IMG/VR virus record: IMGVR_UViG_3300043449_000513
Coordinates: 1 to 31,024 of that record
Strand: one strand, 5' to 3'
DNA length: 31,024 bases
DNA from: a virus
Positions within the stretch are counted from its first letter, which is position 1, and every line of letters begins with the position of its first letter. The notes below the pieces were generated by a model. That model saw only the letters and a program-made list of their open reading frames with translations. It was not told the origin of the DNA and searched no databases. Position numbers and translations under genes: made by a program. This document shows positions 6,777 to 14,250 of this stretch, one piece after another.

Positions 6777-9031
6777 GCAAGTCAACGCAGCACTTCACCC
6801 AATGGCTTGGGATAGAGCATAAGGTCCCTGTAATGCTGGAGAACCGCTCCGGCAAGTACATAACCTATGGTTTTGCGAACGAATATCCATACTATCTGCT
6901 GGACAACTACCGCAGGTCAAGCAAGCACAACGCTATTGTGAATGGTAAGGTCAACTACATTATGGGCGGAGGATGGCAGGCAGGCGACAACCTGACCGTG
7001 GAGCAACAAGCCCGTTTCATCAAGTTCTTCGATGGACTTTCCAGCACGGAGGACCTCAACGACATTACCGAGAAATTGGTTCTTGACTTGGAGATCTTCA
7101 ACGGGTTTGCGGTTGCAGTTACTTGGTCTAAGTTGGGAACCATCGCCAAGATGGAACACGTTCCCTTTGAGAAAATCAGGGTTGACAAAGAGGAGAAGAT
7201 GTTCCAAGTTGCGGATTGGTACAACGATGATATGATGCAACTCTTCCCCAAGGTGGGCGACATCGAGAAAATCCCTGCATTTGACACCGAGAACCGCATC
7301 GGTAAGCAGTTGTTTTATTACAGGGTCTATGCAGCAGGCGTGAAGCACTATCCTCTCCCCGAATATATTGGGGGCAATGCTTGGATTGAAGCAGACGTGC
7401 AAGTAGCGAATTTTCACAACAACAACCTCCGCAACAACTTTTGGGGCGGTTACTTGATTAATTTCAACAATGGCATCCCGACCCCTGAAGAACAGGGCGA
7501 CATTGAGAGGCAGATTAAACGCAAGTTCAGCGGTACGGATAATGCTGGAAGGTTCGTTGTAACCTTCAACGACGATGCAGCCAAGGCCCCGACGCTGGAG
7601 CCATTAACTCCGAGCGACATGGATAAGCAGTTTGAGATACTCAACAAAGCCATCCAGCAAGAGATATTCATCGCACATCGTGTAACGAATCCAGCGTTAT
7701 TCGGTGTCAAAACCGAGGGCCAACTCGGAGGAAGGACTGAATTAGTCGAGGCTTACGAACTATTCAAGGCGACCTACGTCAACGACCGGGTGCAGAAGGT
7801 CGAAAGAATGATAAACTACTTGGGGTCTTTCAACGGTGTGGAAGGCATGGAGTTAATCCCTACCAACCCCATCACGGAGCAGTTGAGCGAACAGGCTCTC
7901 CTTCAAGCCATGACCCCCGCAGAACTGCGTGAGAAAGCAGGCTTGCCACCGATTGAAATCAAGACCGAATCAAGCGTCCAAGACGTTATCACGGCTATCA
8001 ATTCGCTCTCTCCGTTGGTTGCCAACAAGGTCTTGGAATCCATGTCAGCAAACGAAATCAGGGCCTTGGTGTCCTTGCCTCCAAAGGCAGAGGGTTCGGG
8101 TCTTGCTGGGGAAACGGCAGCCGTAGAGGTCAGCCCTGAACCTACTGCACCGCAAGGCTTGGCATCGAACGACAACATCAAGAAACTATCAGGCCGTGAG
8201 TACCAAAACCTGATGCGTATTGTTAGGCAGTATATGCAGGACAAAATCACGCTGGAGATGGCTCGGACCATGCTATCAGCAGGCTTCGGTCTATCAGCCC
8301 AAGAGATTGACACGATGCTGGGCGTTCAGTCCCAAGAGTTTAGCGAACCGACTTGGGGCGAAGAAGATGACGAGGACTACGGCTGGGGCGACGAAGAGTT
8401 CAAGGTCTTGGAAGTGGTTGCAAGTAAGTTCGGGTGCCATGCCGACGATTACCATGTCATGCACTCCAAGCCGATGCGGTTCGACACCAACATCGACGAG
8501 AATATCCGCTTGGCCTTTGCTGAACTGGGAGAGGAAGAAAAGGAACTGGACCTGAAGATTGAGGCTTACCGCAAGAAGAACCGGGATGCGTCGGTTGAAG
8601 AAATGGCTAAAGAGTTCGGGGTCAGCAAGGCCAAGGTCGCCAAGCGGGTCGCTTACCTAATCACAAAGGACCGCTACCCAATCAGCCGGGCGGTGGACAA
8701 GATTGCCGAGCAGAACCTTCCCAAGAATGTCAAGGAAGTTGCCGAGCCTGTACTGGAGGTCCGCTACAAGTACGCTTGGGCCACGGGTTTCAGCAACAAG
8801 GACAAAGGCTCCAGCCGTGAGTTCTGCAAGGTCATGCTGGACTTGGCAGGTCAAGGCAAGGTTTACACCCGTGAGGACATCGACGGGATTTCTGCAATCA
8901 TGGGCTACTCGGTTTGGAACAGGAGAGGCGGTTGGTATCACACACCGAGCGGAGTGAACAGGCCACAATGCAGGCACGTATGGGAGCAGCAGTTGGTAAT
9001 CCGCAAAGGCAACAAAATTTCAAAGGCATGA
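6773..9031 (+). CDS. Portal protein with long C-terminal extension (MuF-like end)
   Basis: The first ~430 residues look like a phage portal: NAIVNGKVNYIMGGG near 49-63, a DLEIFNGFAV segment, the beta strands VPFEKIRVDKEEKMFQVADW and the helical LTPSDMDKQFEILNKAIQQ stretch around 280-298, then HRVTNPALFGVKTEGQLGG. The portal forms the dodecameric DNA gate and docks the terminase. The rest is unusual: a helical hairpin (SGREYQNLMRIVRQYMQDK), an acidic spacer, a helix-turn-helix-like segment near 605-635 (SVEEMAKEFGVSKAKVAKRV), and a C-terminal part with SREFCKVM, VWNRRGGWYH and CRHVW (about 733-737) resembling minor head/MuF-type proteins. At 752 residues it is longer than most portals. It couples to neighbours by ATGA overlaps on both sides. 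Confidence 0.8.
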   Translation: MSKSTQHFTQWLGIEHKVPVMLENRSGKYITYGFANEYPYYLLDNYRRSSKHNAIVNGKVNYIMGGGWQAGDNLTVEQQARFIKFFDGLSSTEDLNDITEKLVLDLEIFNGFAVAVTWSKLGTIAKMEHVPFEKIRVDKEEKMFQVADWYNDDMMQLFPKVGDIEKIPAFDTENRIGKQLFYYRVYAAGVKHYPLPEYIGGNAWIEADVQVANFHNNNLRNNFWGGYLINFNNGIPTPEEQGDIERQIKRKFSGTDNAGRFVVTFNDDAAKAPTLEPLTPSDMDKQFEILNKAIQQEIFIAHRVTNPALFGVKTEGQLGGRTELVEAYELFKATYVNDRVQKVERMINYLGSFNGVEGMELIPTNPITEQLSEQALLQAMTPAELREKAGLPPIEIKTESSVQDVITAINSLSPLVANKVLESMSANEIRALVSLPPKAEGSGLAGETAAVEVSPEPTAPQGLASNDNIKKLSGREYQNLMRIVRQYMQDKITLEMARTMLSAGFGLSAQEIDTMLGVQSQEFSEPTWGEEDDEDYGWGDEEFKVLEVVASKFGCHADDYHVMHSKPMRFDTNIDENIRLAFAELGEEEKELDLKIEAYRKKNRDASVEEMAKEFGVSKAKVAKRVAYLITKDRYPISRAVDKIAEQNLPKNVKEVAEPVLEVRYKYAWATGFSNKDKGSSREFCKVMLDLAGQGKVYTREDIDGISAIMGYSVWNRRGGWYHTPSGVNRPQCRHVWEQQLVIRKGNKISKA

Positions 9032-9609
9032 AGGCACTATTCATAAGCGAAGAAACGCTACTGGACAATAGCATCATCAACGAGAACGTCAGTTACACCC
9101 AGATACGTCCAACGGTTGTCAAGGTCCAAGAGATGCGGATTCAGCCAATCGTTGGCTCTGCACTCTACGGGGAATTGGTTACGCAGGTCGTCAGCGGTTC
9201 AACGTCTGCACTCAACCAAACACTGCTGGAGGATTACATCCAGCCTGCGATGATTCAGTGGCTTTACTACGAGTTGCCGATGGTCCTTGCGTTCAAGTAC
9301 ATGAACAAGGGCATGGTCCGTAGAACGAGCGAAGAGTCCTCCCAAATGAGCATGGAAGAGATTACCCGGCTGACCGATAAGGTCAAGAACGATGCCGAGT
9401 GGTATTCCGAACGCATTACCCGATACCTCATGGAGAACCGCAATTCCTATCCGCTTTGGAACTCGCCTCCGTCTGCTTTGGATACCATCTACCCGAACGC
9501 TACCAACTATCGCACCGGGATGGTCCTTGACCGCAACAGGAGGATGGGAATCAGCAACTTGGATTACCCCTACCCCTACGGTCAATTCGGGGCGTGTAAT
9601 GACTGCTAA
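9028..9609 (+). CDS. Putative head-tail connector protein (DUF6712-like)
   Basis: The start at 9028 gives an ATGA overlap with the portal stop; the longer frame from 8914 would run through the portal C terminus out of frame and is rejected. The 193-residue protein begins MKALFISEETLLDNSIINEN, and continues with SYTQIRPTVVKVQEMRIQPIVGS split as IRPTVVKVQEMRIQPIVGS, then a helical body including LEDYIQPAMIQWLYYELP. Helical proteins of this size directly after the portal commonly act as the first connector ring below the portal, and the N terminus resembles the DUF6712 type that I recall from Bacteroidota phages. Connector function is inferred from position. Confidence 0.6.
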   Translation: MKALFISEETLLDNSIINENVSYTQIRPTVVKVQEMRIQPIVGSALYGELVTQVVSGSTSALNQTLLEDYIQPAMIQWLYYELPMVLAFKYMNKGMVRRTSEESSQMSMEEITRLTDKVKNDAEWYSERITRYLMENRNSYPLWNSPPSALDTIYPNATNYRTGMVLDRNRRMGISNLDYPYPYGQFGACNDC

Positions 9610-9651
9610 CGATGGGCGCACACAAGAAGAACATACTGAAACTGCAAAACT

Positions 9652-10155
9652 ATGTCTTGGATAAAAATCAAGCAAGCCCTGCTGGACCTTGCAAATGCTC
9701 ATCCTCAGGTCAACTCCTTCGGGACGGGCGACCCGCTTGCAATCGGCACGGACAACACCATCAACCTGCGAACCCCAAGCCGTGAGCGCATCGTGTATCC
9801 GCTCGTTTTTGCGGACGTTCAGTCTGCAAATACTGATGCTGGGACTTTGGACCTTGTGGTCGGTGTCTATTTTAGCGACCGGGTGGAGTCCATCAAGCCG
9901 ATGGGCGGAGTGGTTTCAGGCAGCCCTACGCTGGGTTGGCAGGATAACGAGGACGAGGTCCTAAGCGACCAATTACAAATCGCACAGGACTTCATATCGT
10001 CGCTTACAAACGACCCGAACGAGGACTGGAATCTCTCGTCCACCGTGAACCTTACGAGGTTCGTAGAGAGCCGAGATGACCGCACGGCTGGGTGGCAGGC
10101 GACGATGACTTTTGAAATCCCCTACGGTCATTCAGTTTGTGAAATTCCAACTTAA
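9652..10155 (+). CDS. Putative tail completion/terminator-type protein
   Basis: This 167-residue protein begins MSWIKIKQALLDLANAHPQV and contains NSFGTGDPLAIG, RIVYPLVFADV, TLDLVVGVYFSDR, a helical segment with LSDQLQIAQDFIS, and a final strand WQATMTFEIPYGHSVCEIP. An N-terminal helix, a beta sheet and a helix between strands is the layout of tail terminator or head-tail joining proteins, and the location after portal and connector agrees. No catalytic residues are evident. Its 3' end carries the TTTG of a candidate promoter for the next gene. A short overlapping frame from 9612 is probably a shadow. Confidence 0.5.
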   Translation: MSWIKIKQALLDLANAHPQVNSFGTGDPLAIGTDNTINLRTPSRERIVYPLVFADVQSANTDAGTLDLVVGVYFSDRVESIKPMGGVVSGSPTLGWQDNEDEVLSDQLQIAQDFISSLTNDPNEDWNLSSTVNLTRFVESRDDRTAGWQATMTFEIPYGHSVCEIPT

Positions 10156-10166
10156 AAGACATTTAC
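10136..10166 (+). promoter_or_regulatory. Candidate late promoter, TTTG-N18-GACATTTAC
   Basis: TTTG at 10136-10139 is followed after 18 bases by GACATTTAC (10158-10166), 16 bases before ATG 10183. It is the third site with this exact spacing. The box continues into an 18-bp sequence (10159-10176) repeated exactly at 16454-16471. Confidence 0.45.
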
Positions 10167-10176
10167 AATTAAACGC
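10159..10176 (+). repeat. Copy 1 of an 18-bp direct repeat
   Basis: The sequence acatttacaattaaacgc occurs here and identically at 16454-16471. Here it lies immediately upstream of a short virion-region gene. An 18-bp exact repeat in non-coding DNA of a compact phage genome suggests a shared regulatory function. Confidence 0.7.
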
Positions 10177-10182
10177 TAAAAA

Positions 10183-10458
10183 ATGCCTACACCAATTTTA
10201 CAACAGATGCTCGGCCAAGGCGGTACGATGGAGTTTATCAATGGATCCGTTACCGGCAAGAACTACGACTTCCTTGTAGTCAACACTGCTGCGACCTTCA
10301 CAACCCTTACCGGAACTGGAAGCGAGAACCTGCTAACCGCTTACAACTTTTCGGGGGCTTCTATTTCTGCTGGTATCGTGATAAGCGGTCGCAATGGCGG
10401 TAAGATTACGGCCGTTACTCCTTCGGCCGGTACAGTCATCGGTTATACCTTCCTGTAA
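10183..10458 (+). CDS. Small virion-region protein, possible decoration protein
   Basis: This 91-residue, strand- and Gly/Thr-rich protein begins MPTPILQQMLGQGGTMEFI, with KNYDFLVVNTAATFTTL and GIVISGRNGGKITAVTPSAG. Its predicted all-beta nature resembles small head decoration or tail accessory proteins, but I do not recognise a family. It is preceded by a candidate promoter with an A-rich leader, and its stop overlaps the next micro-gene start by one base (TAATG). Its N terminus MPTP is shared with the adhesin at 10631, which may reflect a common start context rather than homology. Confidence 0.6.
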   Translation: MPTPILQQMLGQGGTMEFINGSVTGKNYDFLVVNTAATFTTLTGTGSENLLTAYNFSGASISAGIVISGRNGGKITAVTPSAGTVIGYTFL

Positions 10459-10628
10459 TGCTAATCGGCTACGGCTACGGCTACCCGACCAATATGCTCC
10501 AAGGCGGAGTCGCTGCTGGGGTGTGGGCCTTGTTTAACGCAAGGGCAACCACTGACGGTGCAATCGCTGCCGAGGCTGCCGTTGATGGATGCCTCTTTAA
10601 TCGCTTTGCAGTCATCTACAACTTCTAA
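10458..10628 (+). CDS. Small hypothetical protein, 56 residues
   Basis: ATG 10458 overlaps the preceding TAA by one base, and TAA at 10626-10628 is two bases before the next ATG, so the frame fills an operon gap exactly. The product begins MLIGYGYGYPTNMLQGGVAA, is rich in Gly, Ala and Tyr, and has a weakly hydrophobic centre (GVAAGVWALF). No family is recognised. The tight packing and absence of another frame in this gap support it as a real gene, perhaps a small virion or fibre-linked protein. Confidence 0.6.
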   Translation: MLIGYGYGYPTNMLQGGVAAGVWALFNARATTDGAIAAEAAVDGCLFNRFAVIYNF

Positions 10629-10630
10629 GA

Positions 10631-11914
10631 ATGCCGACACCATCGCTAATCCTTGTCCCTGCTCGCTTTAAGACAGGCAAACTCTACACCCCTGTTGCAA
10701 CGACTTCGGGCGGTGTGGTATTGGGAGCATCGGGCGATTTCAATGTAACCCGTGCAACGACTGCAACAAGGGTCAACGCAAGCGGATTCATTGAGGTCGT
10801 GGCTTCGGGGATTCCGAGGTTGGACTATCCGATTGGCGGTGGCTGCCCTGCTCTCTTGGTGGAACCGAGTGGGACGAACTTTGCGAGAGGTGTTGAACGC
10901 TTGAATACACCAACGCCAACGACTGCTGCTGGAGGAATAACGGTAACAACTGGAAGCACTGATTTCCTTGCCCCTGATGGCACAAGTGGAACGATTACTA
11001 AATACGTTGGAGGAACTGCTTCGGGGTCAAATTTCTTAGAGTACGTATCATCGACTTCTGTTACCGCAGCAGGTGTTCATACATTCAGTGCCTTTGTAAA
11101 GGCAGGAGCAACCAACCCTCTCAATTTTTGTGCTTTACAATTTACTGCATTTACGGGCGGAAGTGGAACAGGAACATCATATTTCAGCCTTGCAAGTGGA
11201 ACCGCATTAACCACTGGGGCAAGTATTCAAGATTACGGCAATGGATGGTATCGGATTATTTCTGCGCCTTACACTATTGCTGCTGGCGACTTGACTGGAG
11301 ACATACGCCTTTTGTTTGCGGAGGGCAATAACGACGCATCATTCCTTGCATCGGGTGCATTAAATCTAACCCTTTACGCTTGGGGCATTCAATTAGAGGC
11401 AGGCTCCGTTGCTACCTCCTACATCCCCACAACCACCACAAGCGCAACACGCAACGCAGACAATATTAGCCTGTCGGGCGCAGTCAGCGGATGCATCGGG
11501 CAGACCGAGGGTACGATTTATTTAGAAACAAGTTCACTTGTTAGCGGGGCAAGTGATTTATTTTGCTTTGCAAGGACTTTAACGAATACTGTATCAATAA
11601 GCAAAAATTCTAACAATATAATTCAAGCCACGGTATATACATCTGGACAAGTTTTAAATATAGCAGCATCAGGCACCGTGTCAGGAAATCTAAAAATAGC
11701 GGTTGCATACAAGACTGGCGACAGCGCTTTGTATATAAATGGGGTTCAAATTGGGACGAGTTCAACCGCATTCTCTTTTACTGCTGCATTAACTCAGATA
11801 AATATAAACCCGACTGGATTTTTTGAGGGGAGAGGTAACCAAAGGATTAGTGCTTTACCCCTCTACACGACTCGCTTAACCAACGCAGAACTCGCTGCCC
11901 TTACGACCCTCTAA
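10631..11914 (+). CDS. Lectin-like tail fibre/adhesin
   Basis: This 427-residue, almost entirely beta protein is rich in Ser, Thr, Gly and Ala. A first carbohydrate-binding-like domain ends with the motif WGIQLEAGSVATSYIPTTT (about 250-268), a signature frequently seen in phage fibre and adhesin domains. A second domain near 285-427 has the concanavalin A/LamG pattern (GTIYLETSSL, KIAVAYKTGDSALYINGVQI, ISALPLYTTRLTNAELAALTTL). It probably recognises host surface glycans. It lies at the end of the virion operon before lysis genes, and its stop overlaps the next ATG by one base. The stretch 11520-11830 is more AT-rich than its surroundings, perhaps an exchanged domain. No reverse transcriptase was seen to suggest a diversity-generating system. 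Confidence 0.7.
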   Translation: MPTPSLILVPARFKTGKLYTPVATTSGGVVLGASGDFNVTRATTATRVNASGFIEVVASGIPRLDYPIGGGCPALLVEPSGTNFARGVERLNTPTPTTAAGGITVTTGSTDFLAPDGTSGTITKYVGGTASGSNFLEYVSSTSVTAAGVHTFSAFVKAGATNPLNFCALQFTAFTGGSGTGTSYFSLASGTALTTGASIQDYGNGWYRIISAPYTIAAGDLTGDIRLLFAEGNNDASFLASGALNLTLYAWGIQLEAGSVATSYIPTTTTSATRNADNISLSGAVSGCIGQTEGTIYLETSSLVSGASDLFCFARTLTNTVSISKNSNNIIQATVYTSGQVLNIAASGTVSGNLKIAVAYKTGDSALYINGVQIGTSSTAFSFTAALTQININPTGFFEGRGNQRISALPLYTTRLTNAELAALTTL

Positions 11915-12180
11915 TGGCTACATTCCGAAAATACGAATTTGCAGTTTACGCTGACTTCCGAACCATTAACGACTCGGAGGTCGAGCCTCGCACAGTTGTT
12001 GAACTCGGCCATATCAACCCTGCAAATCCAAAGGCTTGGTGCGTTGATATCCTTTGGGAGAACGACGAGCCCAAGAACTGGACAAAAGACCAAACTTGGC
12101 CCGAACCAGTCGGAATCCACACCTTCGCAGGATGGGACGAGCAGTACGCAGCCGACTACCACCAACACAAATCCTTATGA
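11914..12180 (+). CDS. Small conserved-looking protein, unknown
   Basis: The 88-residue product begins MATFRKYEFAVYADFRTIND and ends with the Trp-rich run GIHTFAGWDEQYAADYHQHKSL split as GIHTFAGWDEQYAADY and HQHKSL; the middle holds VVELGHI and AWCVDILWENDEP. I recall similar WxEPVGIHTFAG-type small proteins near lysis modules of Bacteroidota phages, but not a function. It is soluble, with no signal or membrane segment. It overlaps the adhesin stop by one base and the holin start by four (ATGA), so it belongs to the same operon. Confidence 0.65.
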   Translation: MATFRKYEFAVYADFRTINDSEVEPRTVVELGHINPANPKAWCVDILWENDEPKNWTKDQTWPEPVGIHTFAGWDEQYAADYHQHKSL

Positions 12181-12395
12181 AACTCTTTCGCAAACGCAAC
12201 CCCGAAACCCCTAAACTCCCAATAATGAAATCAGCAGTCATCGCTTTACTTCGCCACCTGTTAACCTTTATCGGTGGTACACTTGTTGCCAAAGGCTTGT
12301 TAGACACCGAAACCTTGCAAGAGATTATCGGTGCATTAATCACCTTGCTTTCAGTAGGTTGGATGGCCTTGGATAAAACAAAGGGTAAGGAGTGA
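12177..12395 (+). CDS. Putative holin (Pam3 gp28-like)
   Basis: Start 12177 gives an ATGA overlap with the upstream gene; the frame from 12054 would add an implausible basic extension. The 72-residue protein has a basic N terminus (MKLFRKRNPETPK), a helix ALLRHLLTFIGGTLVAKGLL (about 24-43), a short polar turn (DTETLQ) and a second hydrophobic helix IIGALITLLSVGWMAL (about 50-65), then a charged tail. RHLLT...GG.L...GL.D..T...I.GAL.TL..VGW is characteristic of the Pam3_gp28-type putative holin. It would open the inner membrane at the end of infection. The adjacent spanin-like and amidase genes support this. Confidence 0.75.
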   Translation: MKLFRKRNPETPKLPIMKSAVIALLRHLLTFIGGTLVAKGLLDTETLQEIIGALITLLSVGWMALDKTKGKE

Positions 12396-12667
12396 ACCTG
12401 ATAGAAACCACCATCGTCGGGAGCGTTGCAGCAATCGTCGGTGGAGCGGTCGCTTGGTTCACCAAGGGCCGTGTCGAATCGGACTCCCTGCAAGTCAGGC
12501 AAGCCCAAGCGGTCCTCGCTATGTGGCAGGCAACCAGCGAGTCACAAAACAAGGAATTAACACAACTTCGTAACGAGGTCGTAAGTTTGCGTCAACGATT
12601 GGAAGACATGGAACAACTGGTTCATGAACTCCAAGCCGAGAATGCCAAACTTAAAAGCCTCTCATGA
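12392..12667 (+). CDS. Membrane-anchored coiled-coil protein, candidate i-spanin
   Basis: GTG at 12392 overlaps the holin stop (GTGA) and follows AAGGGTAAGGA, one of the few Shine-Dalgarno-like elements here. The 91-residue product has one N-terminal membrane helix (TTIVGSVAAIVGGAVAWF, about 6-23) followed by a charged helix with a leucine-rich coiled coil (LTQLRNEVVSLRQRLEDMEQ near 56-75, then VHELQAENAKLK). One membrane anchor plus a periplasmic coiled coil is the layout of an Rz-type inner-membrane spanin subunit. No embedded Rz1-like lipoprotein frame was identified; the lipoproteins at 19426 and 19614 are distant alternatives. Confidence 0.6.
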   Translation: MNLIETTIVGSVAAIVGGAVAWFTKGRVESDSLQVRQAQAVLAMWQATSESQNKELTQLRNEVVSLRQRLEDMEQLVHELQAENAKLKSLS

Positions 12668-13548
12668 TTTTACCAGCCACCAAGCACACCCGAAACATCC
12701 ACGAAGTAACCTGCCAATCAGGGCAGGAGTTCTTACTTGTCAGCGACCTGCATTGGGACAACCCCCATTGCGATAGAGGCTTGCTGAAAAATCACTTGGA
12801 CGAAGCCGTCAAGCGGAATGCTGCCATCATACTCAATGGCGACACCTACTGCTGCATGGGTGGGAAATATGACCGTCGAGCAGACAAGTCCCTGATTCGT
12901 CCCGAACACAACACCGACCGATACTTTGACGCTATCGTGGACACCTCGGTGGAATGGTTTGCCCCCTACGCCAAAAACATCTTGTTGATAGGCTACGGCA
13001 ACCACGAAACCGCTATAATCAAGCACGGGGAAACGGACCTCCTGCAACGCTTCGCAAGCACCCTCAACTACGCCACAGGATCAGCGGTTCAGGTTGGCGG
13101 ATATGGTGGAACCATTGACATCCGAGTGCTGCACGATACAATCCGTGGAGTCAACTTCGTAGTGCATTATTTTCATGGGCATAGTGGGGGAGGGGTGGTT
13201 TCGCGCGGAGTAATTCACGATCAGAGGCTCCTTGCCGGGACCGAAGGCTACGACTTGACTTGGATGGGCCACGTCCACGAATTGTACTACCATCAAAATA
13301 TGATTCACCGCTATGACCGTTCGACCAAAACCCTCATTCAAAAACCTATTCACCAACTTCGCACGGCTACTTACAAGGAGGAGTGGGATGGAGGATACAT
13401 GGGTTTTCATACTGAGCGAGGAAGAGGCCCGAAGCCTTTGGGAGGCTATTGGTTGAAACTGGAAACCTCACGGAATACCAGCAAAGACAACAAGGGTCCC
13501 GAACTTCAAGTCCACGCCACCTTCACCCCTGCAGATAGGTTGTACTGA
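12664..13548 (+). CDS. Calcineurin-like metallophosphoesterase
   Basis: The 294-residue protein carries the full metallophosphoesterase motif set: SDLHWDNPH (D28, H30), NGD (58-60), GNHE (112-115), histidines in VVHYFHGH (168, 171) and GHVHE (202-206). These bind two metal ions and hydrolyse phosphoester bonds in nucleic acids, nucleotides or proteins. The substrate is unknown. It starts inside the stop of the spanin-like gene (ATGA) and ends two bases from the stop of the oppositely oriented amidase, so it lies within the lysis region, an unusual place for a nucleotide-acting enzyme. Function class is well supported; biological role is not. Confidence 0.85.
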   Translation: MILPATKHTRNIHEVTCQSGQEFLLVSDLHWDNPHCDRGLLKNHLDEAVKRNAAIILNGDTYCCMGGKYDRRADKSLIRPEHNTDRYFDAIVDTSVEWFAPYAKNILLIGYGNHETAIIKHGETDLLQRFASTLNYATGSAVQVGGYGGTIDIRVLHDTIRGVNFVVHYFHGHSGGGVVSRGVIHDQRLLAGTEGYDLTWMGHVHELYYHQNMIHRYDRSTKTLIQKPIHQLRTATYKEEWDGGYMGFHTERGRGPKPLGGYWLKLETSRNTSKDNKGPELQVHATFTPADRLY

Positions 13549-13549
13549 C

Positions 13550-13996
13550 CTATTTGCTTCCTTCGCCCCCTGCGACAGGTTCTACACCGCTGGCAGTTAG
13601 GTACAGGTAACCGTATTCCTTTTCAGCATTAAACTGGGGACAGGCTTTCGTAACGCCCGGAAAGTCCCTGTGTCCGCATATCCTTGCGGTAGGGTACTTC
13701 TTGAGCCAATCTAAGAGTACCACGGCAATCGCTTGACGCTGCCCGATAGTTCGGTCGTCTTTGTCTTTGCCTCCAATGTAGGAAACGTGAAGGCTTGTAG
13801 CGTTGTGTCCTTGAACGCCATTCGTTACGGCACTATCAGGAGCCAAGACCGTTACATTCCCGGTTGAGTCTATAATCTTGTGATACCCGACCGACTTCCA
13901 TCCAAGGGCCTCCTTCCAGTGCTTGCGGATGGAGGCGATGGTCGTGTTCTTCGGGGTTGCCGTACAATGGACGACGAGGTGGGTAATGGTTCTCAT
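13550..13996 (-). CDS. Endolysin, N-acetylmuramoyl-L-alanine amidase (Amidase_2)
   Basis: This 148-residue protein matches T7 lysozyme-type amidases that cut the lactyl-amide bond of peptidoglycan. Zinc ligands are H10 in VVHCTAT, H109 in CGHRDF and C119 in TKACPQF. Y38 (VGYHK) and K117 correspond to the catalytic Tyr and Lys of T7 lysozyme. No signal peptide or membrane segment is present, so release would depend on the holin. It is one of only two minus-strand genes and is translationally coupled (ATGA) to the small gene upstream. Its stop faces the metallophosphoesterase stop with one base between, and no terminator separates them. The C-terminal ~20 residues are Gly/Val-rich and probably disordered. 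Confidence 0.9.
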   Translation of the reverse strand: MRTITHLVVHCTATPKNTTIASIRKHWKEALGWKSVGYHKIIDSTGNVTVLAPDSAVTNGVQGHNATSLHVSYIGGKDKDDRTIGQRQAIAVVLLDWLKKYPTARICGHRDFPGVTKACPQFNAEKEYGYLYLTASGVEPVAGGEGSK

Positions 13997-14250
13997 TCTT
14001 CGGGGTTTAGAGCGTGAAAATAACTAACCTGCACTTCGTCCGCAAGGTTCTGCTGACTTGCGATGCTGACCTCCTTGGTCGCTGCCCATTGAGCCATGGC
14101 CGGATCGTAGCCGAGTAACTCGCAACACTTGCGGTATTCAAGCAGCAGGGCGTGGTTGCCTTCCAAATCAGCGTTGTCAATGGCTATCATGATCCGTTCC
14201 AAGGCGTTTGTGAGTGCCTTGGCAGGTCGGAGGGAGTGGTATTCGTGCAT
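13993..14250 (-). CDS. Small helical protein coupled to the endolysin
   Basis: The 85-residue product begins MHEYHSLRPAKALTNALERI and is predicted mainly helical, with NADLEGNHALLLEYRKCCEL and a polar tail ending FHALNPEE. No family is recognised. It lies first in the two-gene minus-strand operon, eight bases downstream in transcript terms of a well-formed Bacteroidota-type promoter, and its stop overlaps the amidase ATG (ATGA). This suggests it is co-expressed with the endolysin, possibly as a regulator or chaperone of lysis, but that is speculation from position. Confidence 0.65.
   Translation of the reverse strand: MHEYHSLRPAKALTNALERIMIAIDNADLEGNHALLLEYRKCCELLGYDPAMAQWAATKEVSIASQQNLADEVQVSYFHALNPEE

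Noticed and set aside
9612-9785. 57-codon frame beginning MGAHKKNILKLQNYVLDKNQ with a Cys/His-rich end
   Set aside because: 134 of its 174 bases overlap the convincing completion-protein gene at 9652, and it has no leader motif. The zinc-finger look could arise by chance; conservation in relatives would be needed.
10631-11914. Diversity-generating retroelement target in the adhesin
   Set aside because: No reverse transcriptase gene or template repeat was seen in the window.
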